Part shown: in pieces, positions 32,563 to 40,179 of the stretch | How positions within the stretch are numbered: the first letter of the stretch is position 1 | Layout of the letters: each line of letters begins with the position of its first letter | NCBI RefSeq assembly: GCF_900129125.1 | Contig: NZ_FQVJ01000014.1 | Span: 1 to 64,000, forward strand | Length of the DNA: 64,000 nucleotides | DNA from: Acidocella aminolytica 101 = DSM 11237 | GTDB taxonomy: Bacteria > Pseudomonadota > Alphaproteobacteria > Acetobacterales > Acetobacteraceae | Direction: 5' to 3' | The notes under the pieces: model-generated | Database searches by the model: none | The model's input: the letters and a program-made list of their open reading frames with translations, nothing else | Told to the model about the DNA's origin: nothing | Program-made: the position numbers and the translations under genes

Positions 32563-33021
32563 ATGGACGGCTCCAACCATCCAGCCGCCCCGGAAAAACC
32601 CGCTGGCGTAAATGCCGCACACCGGGAAACGGCAATCTGCATCGAGATCAGGCCCCCGCTTTTACGCTCCCCTCATTCTGGTGGACCGCTAGTGGACCGG
32701 GCGCGGTGCGAGATCGACGGTGTACTCTATCAGGCCGAGAGCAAAAACGGGGCTATCTGTGAATTGTGCCGGGTGCTGGTTGCTGCTGGTGTATCGGATG
32801 CCCCGTGGCAGGCTTTCAGGGGCGGCAAGCTGGCTATGACCGGGCCGTCTATTCACCGCATGGCGCAGCGTATGGTCTCCGAGGGGGACAAACACGGCCC
32901 GCGCTGGGAGAGGTGGAGGCCCTACCCGGAGCGATGCCTTAAACCCCCGCGCGCGTGTTTACGGGGCAGACTAAGCGCAGCTTTGAGCGTTCGGAACATG
33001 TGGCTGAATGGATGCGGCTGA
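32563..33021 (+). CDS. Hypothetical protein downstream of terminase, 3' end possibly frameshifted
   Basis: The 152-aa frame starts ATG (MDGSNHPAAPEKPAGVNAAH). Its middle reads like real protein (AWQ-like segment DAPWQAFRGGKLAMTGPSIH). The final 30 residues (PPRACLRGRLSAALSV) look like out-of-frame translation. Another frame from about 32955 gives a plausible tail, FTGQTKRSFERSEHVAEWMR, ending near 33072. A frameshift at about 32935-32955, or two overlapping genes, would explain this. No family recognised. Confidence 0.5.
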   Translation: MDGSNHPAAPEKPAGVNAAHRETAICIEIRPPLLRSPHSGGPLVDRARCEIDGVLYQAESKNGAICELCRVLVAAGVSDAPWQAFRGGKLAMTGPSIHRMAQRMVSEGDKHGPRWERWRPYPERCLKPPRACLRGRLSAALSVRNMWLNGCG

Positions 33022-33114
33022 CGGGAACCAAGGCGCAAGTTACGCCAGTGAAAAGTCGTCGAGAAGATGGGTAAGGCGAACCAGGGGGGCGATGCCATTG
33101 GCTACAGTTGTTGC

Positions 33115-33918
33115 TTATTCGATGGGGGTTTCGATGAATCCTTCAGGATAACCACGCCCCATGACTTCAAAAGTCGCATCACCTTGGGAATGGATATGCA
33201 AAATCGCCTCGGGCTTAAGAGGGCGCGTGACGCAGAAGTCGAAGCCACGTTCTTCCGACTTGCAGCCGATAAATCCAGCAAACGTCGACAGGATATTACT
33301 AGCCGCTGAATAGATCGAATTTGTTGCATCGAGCGGCGCACGAATTTCAATAATTCGCGCTTTTCCGATAGTTTGCAGCAGAGATTTTATTTCAGTATCT
33401 TTCTGCCAGAAGTAAATGCCTTCACCGCCCCAGTTGTTAAGCAAAAGTTCGACTAGGCAGCTTTGGGTCGAAATTGGATTCGAGGTCATCCAAAATTGAC
33501 CAGATCGAATGTCACCTTGCTCGTGAAAGGGGCTGGACTCGAATATCCTTTGAGCATTTTGCGCTAGGATTATGCCCGCTGAAACTTGTGCTGAAAGTCT
33601 CTTTTTGATTCCCTCTAAGCTGGATAGAATGAGTCCCTCGCGCTGCATCGCCTGCACTTCTTCATCGGTCATGCGCGTGTAATGCCATGCCCGGATTGAG
33701 CGCTCAGCCATGAAGGGCATGAGGCTTTCCTTTAACGCTTGATATGGCTTTGAATAAGGATTCGATGGAGGATAGACTTGGTGATTTGACGCCTCTCGTT
33801 CAAGAAACAGTCTATGATCGGTTTCTAGATATTGTTGAATTAGTCCCGTAGCGGCCCATAAGAGCTCAAGCAAATCATCATCGAATGTTTCGACATTCCA
33901 AACGTCGATAAATGTCAT
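33115..33918 (-). CDS. Cargo protein of the element, unknown (HYT motif)
   Basis: The 267-aa product starts MTFIDVWNVETFDDDLLELL. From about residue 75 it reads RAWHYTRMTDEEVQAMQREG, then LILSSLEGIKKRL. An H-Y-T followed by a helix and a Gly-containing turn is reminiscent of several NAD-binding ADP-ribosyltransferase-fold families, but the later acidic motif is not obvious. The C-terminal part contains FAGFIGCKSEERGFDF. It is oriented against the terminase operon in AT-richer DNA, as cargo genes often are. Function is open. Confidence 0.65.
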   Translation of the reverse strand: MTFIDVWNVETFDDDLLELLWAATGLIQQYLETDHRLFLEREASNHQVYPPSNPYSKPYQALKESLMPFMAERSIRAWHYTRMTDEEVQAMQREGLILSSLEGIKKRLSAQVSAGIILAQNAQRIFESSPFHEQGDIRSGQFWMTSNPISTQSCLVELLLNNWGGEGIYFWQKDTEIKSLLQTIGKARIIEIRAPLDATNSIYSAASNILSTFAGFIGCKSEERGFDFCVTRPLKPEAILHIHSQGDATFEVMGRGYPEGFIETPIE

Positions 33919-34010
33919 GTACCTTTCAACCTCACCCCAGCCTCGCCTCAGTTCTCAGGAATGAACCCCATCCAGCGAATTCTAGGCACGCTTGATTAAA
34001 AGAAGGCCGA

Positions 34011-34331
34011 TTATTCTTCCCAAACTCGAGATTGCTCATTCCCCCAACCTTCTTTTTGCGATTTACTTAGGCCGGGATTTTTTTTCAATTTGAAAAAAAC
34101 ACGATCAGGTACGTCAGCAGGACGCCAACCCAAGATGATTCCAGCAAACCATGATGTTTTGTCCTGGTATTCGTGGAGATGAAGTTCAGCTCCAATCGCT
34201 TTCTCTGCAATGTCTGGCGTAATATGCCAACGTCCGCTTTCAAATACTCCGCCCCCGATGTGTGTTAAATTGCCTGATTGTTGGCCAGACTTTGCTATCA
34301 CATGCAGGCGGATGAGGCGGGATTTTTTCAC
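34011..34331 (-). CDS. Small hypothetical protein paired with an RHH protein
   Basis: The 106-aa product (MKKSRLIRLHVIAKSGQQSG) contains GGGVFESGRWHITPDIAEKA and KTSWFAGIILGWRPADVPDR. It overlaps the upstream ribbon-helix-helix gene by 4 bp (ATGA), so they form a pair. The GGVFESGRWHI-type sequence suggests a small beta-rich domain. Toxin-antitoxin organisation is possible from size and arrangement, but the toxin family is not recognised. Confidence 0.6.
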   Translation of the reverse strand: MKKSRLIRLHVIAKSGQQSGNLTHIGGGVFESGRWHITPDIAEKAIGAELHLHEYQDKTSWFAGIILGWRPADVPDRVFFKLKKNPGLSKSQKEGWGNEQSRVWEE

Positions 34332-34522
34332 TTGGCTTCGCGCGCCTTCTCCAGCCCCAGCTCAATCAGCCGACGGATTGCTTCTGCATCGCGTTTCACC
34401 CGGTGCTCGAACTGATAATTCTCAATCCTCTTCCAGAGGCCTGTGGGCAGCGAGACACTTTTCCTGATAATCGGATCGGGCGATTCTTCGGACATATCAT
34501 CACAATAGAAGTTTTGCACCAA
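34328..34522 (-). CDS. Ribbon-helix-helix (CopG/ParD-like) DNA-binding protein
   Basis: The 64-aa frame (or 55 aa from the ATG at 34495) contains RKSVSLPTGLWKRIENYQFE and AEAIRRLIELGLEKAREAK. This is a short beta strand with alternating hydrophobics followed by two helices, the RHH fold of CopG/ParD/Arc-type repressors. It probably autoregulates the two-gene unit with the 34011 gene. The stop overlaps the next start. Confidence 0.75.
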   Translation of the reverse strand: MVQNFYCDDMSEESPDPIIRKSVSLPTGLWKRIENYQFEHRVKRDAEAIRRLIELGLEKAREAK

Positions 34523-34962
34523 TGGTGCAAATGGTGCTTGATCGCTTGTGCGCAGCGGCGCAATGGTGCGTTTGCACCACTCGACTGGACGTGGAAGGTG
34601 GATGCTCCCCGCCTAACCCTGAACATGGAGAGAGAGTTTCCCATGTCCAAAACTGTAGACAGCCCTACCATACCAACCCCGCGCCGCCGCAACCTGCTTG
34701 CGATGGCGCCGCTTGCCGCGATGGCCGCAACCATGCCCGACAGACCGCGCAAACGCCATTACGCCTGCCTTGTATAAAGCCCATAGCCTTTCCCGCGCCT
34801 TGGATTTTATGGCGCGCATCTGTTGAGGCGGTGAATAACGCGGCTTATGACGCCATCATTGCCGCTTTCGACAATGCCGAAGCCCTTTGTGGAGATTTAA
34901 GGAAGGCAGCAGCATGAGCGAAGCAACCAAATACCCAGAAGGATGAGGCGGAATGACCATCC
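34523..34962 (+). pseudogene. Remnant of a small Acetobacteraceae-type gene with frameshifts
   Basis: This stretch lacks an intact gene. A plus-strand frame starting ATG at 34643 reads MSKTVDSPTIPTPRRRNLLA, then MAPLAAMAATMP, a twin-Arg-like N-terminus, and is soon out of frame at about 34735. A later frame gives NNAAYDAIIAAFDNAEALCG and ends at 34917. I recall small proteins of this layout in acetic acid bacteria. Internal deletion plus frameshift is the likely history. Confidence 0.4.
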
Positions 34963-35244
34963 CTACCTCCACCATAGAAGGTGACGGGCAGGATCACACT
35001 CGACAAAAATTTCAGTTACACCGCCCGTCTTTTCACGACCGGATTCGCAACTCCCCTCTGTTTCTGGGTGCTTGAGACGCCACCAAGCTTGCCTGACGAC
35101 GAGGTCTTTTCCATATGGCTCTGGCTTATTGGGGCGCTGAATTGACAAATAGCTACCGATAGCAGGCACTTTAGGTAAATCGAATTTCAAGCTATAATTG
35201 GGCTTAAGACAACCAACTTCTCTATCAACAATGACTTGAGGCAT
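34963..35244 (-). CDS. Hypothetical protein divergent from the ART-like gene
   Basis: The frame opens at 35316, but ATG at 35244 (MPQVIVDREVGCLKPNYSLK) avoids overlap with the divergent gene and gives 93 aa. The sequence KVPAIGSYLSIQRPNKPEPY has the look of a compact beta domain. With the ART-like gene starting at 35308, 63 bp of AT-rich DNA would serve as a shared promoter. It could be the partner or immunity protein of that gene; this is positional inference only. Confidence 0.5.
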   Translation of the reverse strand: MPQVIVDREVGCLKPNYSLKFDLPKVPAIGSYLSIQRPNKPEPYGKDLVVRQAWWRLKHPETEGSCESGREKTGGVTEIFVECDPARHLLWWR

Positions 35245-35307
35245 GTCACATTCTTCCGAAATAGAAACATTATCAAGCAGTTCAGGGTCGTACCAAAAGA
35301 CAATTTG

Positions 35308-35859
35308 ATGAACCAAAAAGATTTTTTTAATGCTCTTTTCGGTGCGGCCCCTGAGGATACGCGCGAACTTATCCCAAGGAATGTCGATTTAGAGTTTTCA
35401 TTATCCTTGGTCACAGAAGTTGAGCGACGCTCACCATTATCTCTAGCTGTCAAAATCATTCTTCATTCATTATGGATAGAACGAGGACACTTCATTCGCA
35501 GCTGTCTGAATGACGATGATATGCTTGCTGATTTCTTGTGGCGGTCTCTTCCCTTGTATTCTGGAGGGGGGCGAGAGTTATACCGGGGAGAAGCCGTTAA
35601 AAGGTGGATTCAAGGCCGTGTGGGGTTCTGCTGGACGGATAAACTGGAAATCGCGGAAATGTTCGCCAAAGGTTATAACGCCTTAGAACCGGATGGAGGT
35701 GTTGTCCTAAAAACTTTTTGTCCCAAAGAGGCAATAATCTCTGAGCCTAACAATCACAGCAGATGGCTGGGGGAGAATGAGTATACTGTCGATTCACGAC
35801 GCTGCCATACTATCGAAGAAATATGTCGTTATCCGGCTGTTAAAGGCAACACAGTCTAA
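35308..35859 (+). CDS. Putative ADP-ribosyltransferase-fold protein
   Basis: ATG at 35308 (MNQKDFFNALFGAAPEDTRE) gives 183 aa; the frame is open from 35236. The C-terminal half has the order of motifs of the R-S-E class of ADP-ribosyltransferases: R93 in ELYRGEAV, then GFCWTDKLEIAEMFAKGYNA (the S/C-W-T plus A-x-x-F-A pattern), then E156-N-E158-Y in GENEYTVD. NAD would be the donor; target unknown. It lies next to the intact tRNA-Glu, at the cargo end of the element, where toxins and anti-phage genes are common. Base composition is AT-rich relative to the core. Confidence 0.65.
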   Translation: MNQKDFFNALFGAAPEDTRELIPRNVDLEFSLSLVTEVERRSPLSLAVKIILHSLWIERGHFIRSCLNDDDMLADFLWRSLPLYSGGGRELYRGEAVKRWIQGRVGFCWTDKLEIAEMFAKGYNALEPDGGVVLKTFCPKEAIISEPNNHSRWLGENEYTVDSRRCHTIEEICRYPAVKGNTV

Positions 35860-35933
35860 GGATAAATAAGGCGGTATATTATCCAAATATTGGACAACCA
35901 AGAAATCAAACTAATTTAAGTGCCTGATTTTAT

Positions 35934-36009
35934 TGGCGTCCCCAAGGGGATTCGAACCCCTGTTACCGCCGTGAAAGGGCGATGTCCTAGGCCTCTAGAC
36001 GATGGGGAC
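35934..36009 (-). tRNA. tRNA-Glu (TTC anticodon), CCA encoded
   Basis: On the minus strand from 36009 the sequence starts GTCCCCATCGTCTAGAGGCC and ends with acceptor strand TGGGGAC, discriminator G and CCA (35934-35936). The anticodon loop CTTTCAC carries TTC, and the T-loop is GGTTCGAATCC. Its 3' 44 bp are repeated at 22667-22710, so this gene is the integration target and was kept whole by the element. Confidence 0.97.
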
Positions 36010-36031
36010 TAAAGGTGGGCCGCTCCTTAAG

Positions 36032-36208
36032 CTACTGTGGCTTTGATGACAAGCGGGGGGAGGCAGGTTTTTTTGCCCGCTCGTAGCGGCCTTTCTGGCA
36101 GGCGGCGGAGCAATATTTCACATTTTCCCAGTTTTTGGCCCATTTTCGCCGCCAGGCGAAAGGGCGGCCACAGGCCGGACAAATTTTTTCCGGCCTTTTG
36201 GTGGTCAT
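36032..36208 (-). CDS. DUF2256 zinc-ribbon-like small protein
   Basis: From ATG at 36208 the 58-aa product reads MTTKRPEKICPACGRPFAWR, then RKWAKNWENVKYCSAACQKG. C-x2-C with a later C-x3-C and the G-R-P-F-x-W-R-x-K-W core are diagnostic of DUF2256. It probably binds zinc; function unknown. Its ATG overlaps the stop of the upstream DUF6476-like gene (ATGA), suggesting an operon on the minus strand. Confidence 0.85.
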   Translation of the reverse strand: MTTKRPEKICPACGRPFAWRRKWAKNWENVKYCSAACQKGRYERAKKPASPRLSSKPQ

Positions 36209-36561
36209 GGGCTGGCCAGCGCCACGCGGGTTTGCCCGGTGGCGGGGTTCAGCAGTAGCAGCCTGTCGCCTGTGGGGCCGCTGACCCATATCGCTACATC
36301 CCCTCCGGCTGAGGCGATGCCGGAAATATGCTCGCCCGGTGCCAGCTTGGCCGCTGCCACGCTGGCGGGCGGCAGGGCGGGGGGTACGGCACCGGGGGCA
36401 GGTGCAGCGGCTTCATGCGGGGGCGTTGGCGGCGCATTGAAACTGGCATAGAGACGGTGAATGACCGTGCCGACAACCACAGTGGTCCCGACAATGATCA
36501 ATACCCCTAAGACGCCCACCAGTACCTTCAAGCCTCGTAAATTCTGTGGTTGATCCTGCAT
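36205..36561 (-). CDS. Single-pass membrane protein, DUF6476-like
   Basis: From ATG at 36561 the 118-aa product has one membrane helix (LKVLVGVLGVLIIVGTTVVV). It is followed by a Pro/Ala-rich linker and a small periplasmic beta domain (GDVAIWVSGPTGDRLLLLNP). Alphaproteobacterial DUF6476 proteins look like this and commonly sit divergent to an rluD-type gene, as here. The two 5' ends overlap by about 16 bp if the rluD-like start at 36546 is right. Confidence 0.75.
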   Translation of the reverse strand: MQDQPQNLRGLKVLVGVLGVLIIVGTTVVVGTVIHRLYASFNAPPTPPHEAAAPAPGAVPPALPPASVAAAKLAPGEHISGIASAGGDVAIWVSGPTGDRLLLLNPATGQTRVALASP

Positions 36562-37520
36562 ATCACTCCATCCTGGCGGCGCCCGATTCGTCCGGTCACC
36601 GGCTTGATTCCTACCTCGCGGGGCGCATCGGCACCATCTCACGCTCGCGCGTCAAGGCCCTAATCCTCGAAGGCGCATGCGAACGCGACGGTCAGGTGAC
36701 CACCGACCCGTCTGAAACTGTGCAGCCCGGCGCAACCTATCGCCTGATGCAACCCCCCGCGGCCCCAGCCTTGCCCCAGGCGCAAGACCTGCCGCTCGAC
36801 ATTCTGTACGAGGATTCCGTCTTGCTGGTATTGAACAAGCCGGCCGGCATGGTGGTGCATCCCGCCCCCGGCAATCCGGATGGCACGCTCGTCAACGCAT
36901 TAATCGCCCATTGCGGCGACAGCCTGACCGGCATTGGCGGCGAGCGTCGCCCGGGAATCGTGCACAGGCTCGATAAGGACACCTCAGGCGTCATGGTGGT
37001 GGCTAAGACTGAGCTGGCGCTCACCCGCCTCTCTGCCGCCTTCGCCGCGCGGGATCTTGAGCGTGAATATAAGGCACTGTGCTGGGGGCTGCTGAATCCT
37101 GCCGCCGGGCGGATCGACGGCGATATCGGCCGCGATCCAAGGGACCGGAAACGCATGGCGGTGGTCACCCGTAACGGCAAGCCAGCGGCCACCAATTACC
37201 GCGTGTTGCGCCAAGTCGGGTTGGCGGCGGCGCTCATCGCCTGCCGGCTGGAAACCGGGCGCACGCACCAAATCCGGGTCCACATGGCGCATATAGGCTA
37301 CCCGCTTATCGGGGATCCGGTTTATCTCCGCCGCCGTCCGGCCGCCGCAAAACTGTTGCCGCAGCCTGCCCGCGACCTCGCATTGGACTTCCCGCGCCAA
37401 GCCCTACACGCTGAGACGCTGGGCTTCGCGCATCCTCTGTCCGGCGCCCCCTTGCGTTTCCAGGCCCCAACCCCGGACGATTTTAATGATCTGGTGGGCG
37501 CATTGCTCTCATGCACTTAA
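36546..37520 (+). CDS. rluD: RluD-type 23S rRNA pseudouridine synthase
   Basis: The 324-aa protein has an N-terminal S4 domain (HRLDSYLAGRIGTISRSRVK) and the RluA-family catalytic motif GIVHRLDKDTSGVMVVAKT with the catalytic Asp in HRLDKDT. Later RTHQIRVHMAHIGYPLIGDP is typical of RluC/RluD. It should convert uridines of 23S rRNA helix 69 to pseudouridine. GTG at 36546 is the earliest start. The gene lies immediately upstream of rpoH, a common arrangement in alphaproteobacteria. Confidence 0.88.
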   Translation: MVDPAYHSILAAPDSSGHRLDSYLAGRIGTISRSRVKALILEGACERDGQVTTDPSETVQPGATYRLMQPPAAPALPQAQDLPLDILYEDSVLLVLNKPAGMVVHPAPGNPDGTLVNALIAHCGDSLTGIGGERRPGIVHRLDKDTSGVMVVAKTELALTRLSAAFAARDLEREYKALCWGLLNPAAGRIDGDIGRDPRDRKRMAVVTRNGKPAATNYRVLRQVGLAAALIACRLETGRTHQIRVHMAHIGYPLIGDPVYLRRRPAAAKLLPQPARDLALDFPRQALHAETLGFAHPLSGAPLRFQAPTPDDFNDLVGALLSCT

Positions 37521-37545
37521 ATCAGGACCAAGACAGTCGTTTTTG

Positions 37546-37574
37546 TTGACTAGTACGGACGAACGTACATAAAC
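37546..37574 (+). promoter_or_regulatory. Possible promoter upstream of rpoH
   Basis: TTGACT at 37546-37551 followed after 17 bp by ATAAAC (37569-37574) resembles a sigma-70 promoter in the 251-bp gap before rpoH. The remaining leader of about 200 nt could carry RNA-level control, but no clear thermosensor fold can be named. Confidence 0.4.
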
Positions 37575-37771
37575 TCCTCTCTAAGAGCTACTTGGTGACC
37601 GGGAGTCTTCGCCGCAACCTTTCTGGCTTTTTATCCTCCCTTAAGGGCAGGATGAAAAACAGATGTTAAGGTCGATTTCGTTCTAAGGGTAGCGAACCTG
37701 TCCCTTTGTGCGGTGCTGGGTAAGCCAGGCTGCAGCTTCCGGGGCAAACAAAGAGTAAGAGGAGTATCCGT

Positions 37772-38680
37772 ATGGCCTCCACTGTTAGCAATTCGATGTC
37801 CGACGTCAGCTTGACCCGGTACATGCAAGAAATCCGCCGGTATCCCATGTTGACCCAGGCGGAGGAAGAGAAGCTTGCCCGCGCTTGGCGCGATAATGGC
37901 GACCAGTCAGCCGCGCACAAGCTTGTCAATTCCCATCTGCGCCTCGTGGCGAAAATCGCCATGGGTTACCGCGGCTATGGTCTGCCAGTCTCGGAACTTA
38001 TTTCCGAGGGCAATGTCGGCATGATGCAGGCTGTCCGCCGTTTCGATCCAGACCGTGGCTTCCGTCTTTCCACATACGCAATGTGGTGGATCCGTGCCGC
38101 GATCCAAGAATATATTCTGCATAGCTGGTCCCTTGTGAAAATGGGCACCACAGCCGCGCAGAAAAAGCTGTTCTTCAACCTCCGCCGCCTCAAAGGTCAG
38201 ATGCAGGCGATTGATGATGGCGATCTACACCCCGAGCAGGTGACCAAGATCGCCAAACTGCTGGATGTGCCGGAACAGGACGTGGTGCAGATGAACCGCC
38301 GCCTCTCCTCGCCGGACAATTCCCTCAACGCCCCCATCAAGATGGACGGCGAAGGGGAGTGGCAAGACTGGCTGGTCGATGATTCTGAGAGCCAGGAAGT
38401 CGAGATGGCTGAGCGTGAGGAGCTGACAGGCCGCAAGGCCTTGTTGGCCAACGCGCTCAAGACCCTCTCCGAGCGTGAGCGTCATATCCTCACCGAGCGC
38501 CGCCTGCAGGACAACCCGACCACGCTGGAAGATCTCTCCCAGCACTACAACATCTCGCGCGAGCGTGTACGCCAGATCGAGGTGCGCGCGTTCGAGAAGC
38601 TGCAAAAATCCATGAAGACCCAGGTGGCCGAGCAGCGTCAGGCGGCCAGCGCCAACGCGGCGTCCCTGCTGCTCAACTAA
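37772..38680 (+). CDS. rpoH: Heat-shock sigma factor RpoH (sigma-32)
   Basis: The 302-aa protein has sigma region 1.2/2 (SLTRYMQEIRRYPMLTQAEE, NSHLRLVAKIAMGYRGYGLP, RGFRLSTYAMWWIRAAIQEY) and the RpoH box QKKLFFNLRRLK. Region 4 is LSERERHILTERRL ... SRERVRQIEVRAFEKLQ. Length and motifs are standard for alphaproteobacterial RpoH. It directs RNA polymerase to chaperone and protease promoters. AAGAGGAG precedes the ATG. A strong terminator follows. Confidence 0.97.
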   Translation: MASTVSNSMSDVSLTRYMQEIRRYPMLTQAEEEKLARAWRDNGDQSAAHKLVNSHLRLVAKIAMGYRGYGLPVSELISEGNVGMMQAVRRFDPDRGFRLSTYAMWWIRAAIQEYILHSWSLVKMGTTAAQKKLFFNLRRLKGQMQAIDDGDLHPEQVTKIAKLLDVPEQDVVQMNRRLSSPDNSLNAPIKMDGEGEWQDWLVDDSESQEVEMAEREELTGRKALLANALKTLSERERHILTERRLQDNPTTLEDLSQHYNISRERVRQIEVRAFEKLQKSMKTQVAEQRQAASANAASLLLN

Positions 38681-38702
38681 CCCGCCTTCCAGCGGCAACA
38701 AA

Positions 38703-38730
38703 AAACCGGGGCCAAAAGCCCCGGTTTTTT
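38703..38730 (+). terminator. Intrinsic terminator between rpoH and dksA
   Basis: AAACCGGGGC (38703-38712) pairs with GCCCCGGTTT (38718-38727) around a CAAAA loop, with a T-run on the plus strand and an A-run in front. It can end rpoH transcripts, and dksA transcripts from the other side. Confidence 0.92.
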
Positions 38731-38734
38731 ATGC

Positions 38735-39151
38735 TTAATCATCGCGGTGGACTTTTTCCATCCGCTCATGGCGCTCCTGTGCCTCGATGGAGAGTGTGGC
38801 GATCGGCCGTGCTTCCAGCCGCTTCAGCCCAATCGGCTCGCCGGTTTCCTCGCAATAGCCGTAGGTGCCGGTCTCAATCCGCTCCAGCGCTTGGTCGATC
38901 TTGCCGATCAGCTTGCGTGCCCGGTCCCGTGTGCGCAGTTCCAACGCCCGGTCGGTTTCCACGCTGGCGCGGTCGGTAATATCGGCCTCTAGGATTCCCC
39001 CTTCGCCTAAGGAGGCCAGGGTGCCATTGGCCTCTTTCACCAGATCGCCACGCCAACGCAGCAATTTCTGGCGAAAATACTCCGCCTGCATCGGATTCAT
39101 AAACTCTTCGTCGTCCGATGGACGGTAATCCGGTGGCAAAGAAATCAGCAT
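38735..39151 (-). CDS. dksA: DksA-family RNA polymerase-binding factor
   Basis: The 138-aa protein reads MLISLPPDYRPSDDEEFMNP and then the coiled-coil with the tip ILEADITDRASVETDRALEL. The zinc-finger region (YGYCEETGEPIGLKRLEARP) keeps just the first cysteine. Loss of the other three cysteines is usual in alphaproteobacterial DksA, which binds no zinc. With ppGpp it tunes rRNA and amino-acid promoters. It is convergent with rpoH. The D-x-x-D/A pattern at the coiled-coil tip is present (ADITDRAS). Confidence 0.92.
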   Translation of the reverse strand: MLISLPPDYRPSDDEEFMNPMQAEYFRQKLLRWRGDLVKEANGTLASLGEGGILEADITDRASVETDRALELRTRDRARKLIGKIDQALERIETGTYGYCEETGEPIGLKRLEARPIATLSIEAQERHERMEKVHRDD

Positions 39152-39393
39152 GCCGTCAGATCCTTAAATCTGTCGGGCGAGTCCTGTTACCCGCCCCCTT
39201 ACTCTAGTCGTGCGGGCTTATAGCGATGCCCCGGGAACAAGCCAAGGCCGGGCGGCCGACTAGATTGGCGTATTTACACCGTTTTTTTACTTTGCTTCCG
39301 GCGGGCGTTAGGTGGAAAATGAAGTGTTGCAGCGCTGATTTGCCCATTCCTGGACCGAATCAAGCCACAGATGCGCCTTAATGCTGCGGCTGA

Positions 39394-40179
39394 ATGAGTA
39401 CCATGAACATCGAACCCCGCTTTGTTTCCGAAGCGTCCCCCATTGCCGCCTCCGCGCCGCTTATCTCGGTGGTGGTGCCGGTTCATAACGAGGCGCCAAA
39501 TCTGGAGCCTCTGATCACCGCCATCAGCACGGCGCTGGCCGGGTTTGATCATGAAATCGTCTATGTTGACGATGGAAGTGCCGATAACACGCCGCAAGTC
39601 CTGGCCGGGCTGGCGCACACCCTGCCCACTCTGGTCCGGGTGCGGCACAAGCAAAGCTGCGGGCAGAGCGGTGCAGTCATCACCGGGGTCAAAACCGCGC
39701 GTGGCACCTATATCGCCACGCTGGATGGCGATGGCCAGAACGACCCGGCAGACATCCCCTCGATGCTGGAAGCCATGTATGCCGCCGAAGCCAAAGGTCT
39801 GCGCCCGGTGCTCATCGCCGGGCATCGTGTCAACCGTCAGGACACCAACGCGAAGCGCTACGGCTCCCGCATCGCCAATAAGGTCCGCGCCTGGGCGCTG
39901 AAGGATGCCACGCCGGACACGGGCTGCGGCCTCAAGCTGTTCCGGCGCGAAGCGTTTCTGGACCTGCCGCATTTCGACCATATCCACCGCTTTCTGCCCG
40001 CTTTGTTCATCCGTGCGGGCGGGCAGGTGGTCTCCGTGCCGGTGCGCCACCACGCCCGCGCCCATGGCGCCTCGCATTACAATAACTGGCAGCGCCTGAA
40101 GGTCGGCTTGGTAGACCTTGCCGGTGTCGCTTGGCTCCAGCGCCGCTGGAAGGTGCCGCATATCGAGGGACGGGAATGA
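39394..40179 (+). CDS. GT2 glycosyltransferase (dolichol/undecaprenyl-phosphate sugar synthase-like)
   Basis: The 261-aa protein has the GT-A fold motifs ISVVVPVHNEAPNLEPLITA, IVYVDDGSADNT, ATLDGDGQNDPADI (DxD-like) and DTGCGLKLFRREAFLDLPHF. This is the DPM1/ArnC-like subgroup that loads sugars on polyprenyl phosphate. No membrane helices are visible, so it is a soluble or peripheral enzyme. The next gene (TVP38-type) starts in its stop (ATGA). The GT39-like enzyme at 61213 would use such a lipid-linked sugar; that link is inference. Start ATG at 39394 or 39406. Confidence 0.85.
   Translation: MSTMNIEPRFVSEASPIAASAPLISVVVPVHNEAPNLEPLITAISTALAGFDHEIVYVDDGSADNTPQVLAGLAHTLPTLVRVRHKQSCGQSGAVITGVKTARGTYIATLDGDGQNDPADIPSMLEAMYAAEAKGLRPVLIAGHRVNRQDTNAKRYGSRIANKVRAWALKDATPDTGCGLKLFRREAFLDLPHFDHIHRFLPALFIRAGGQVVSVPVRHHARAHGASHYNNWQRLKVGLVDLAGVAWLQRRWKVPHIEGRE

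Larger units (their letters stand above)
22667..35977. mobile_element. tRNA-Glu-integrated satellite-like element (about 13.3 kb)
   Basis: Two identical 44-bp att copies bound a block with its own integrase, excisionase-like HTH protein, sigma-like factor, primase-helicase, iteron cluster, small-gene row, large terminase subunit and variable cargo. Portal, protease, capsid, tail and lysis genes are all absent. Integration, replication and DNA-packaging functions without virion genes are what phage satellites (PICI- and P4-like elements) carry. Integration rebuilt a complete tRNA-Glu at the right end. A decayed prophage is the alternative, but the ordered, intact reading frames argue against random decay. 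Confidence 0.85.
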
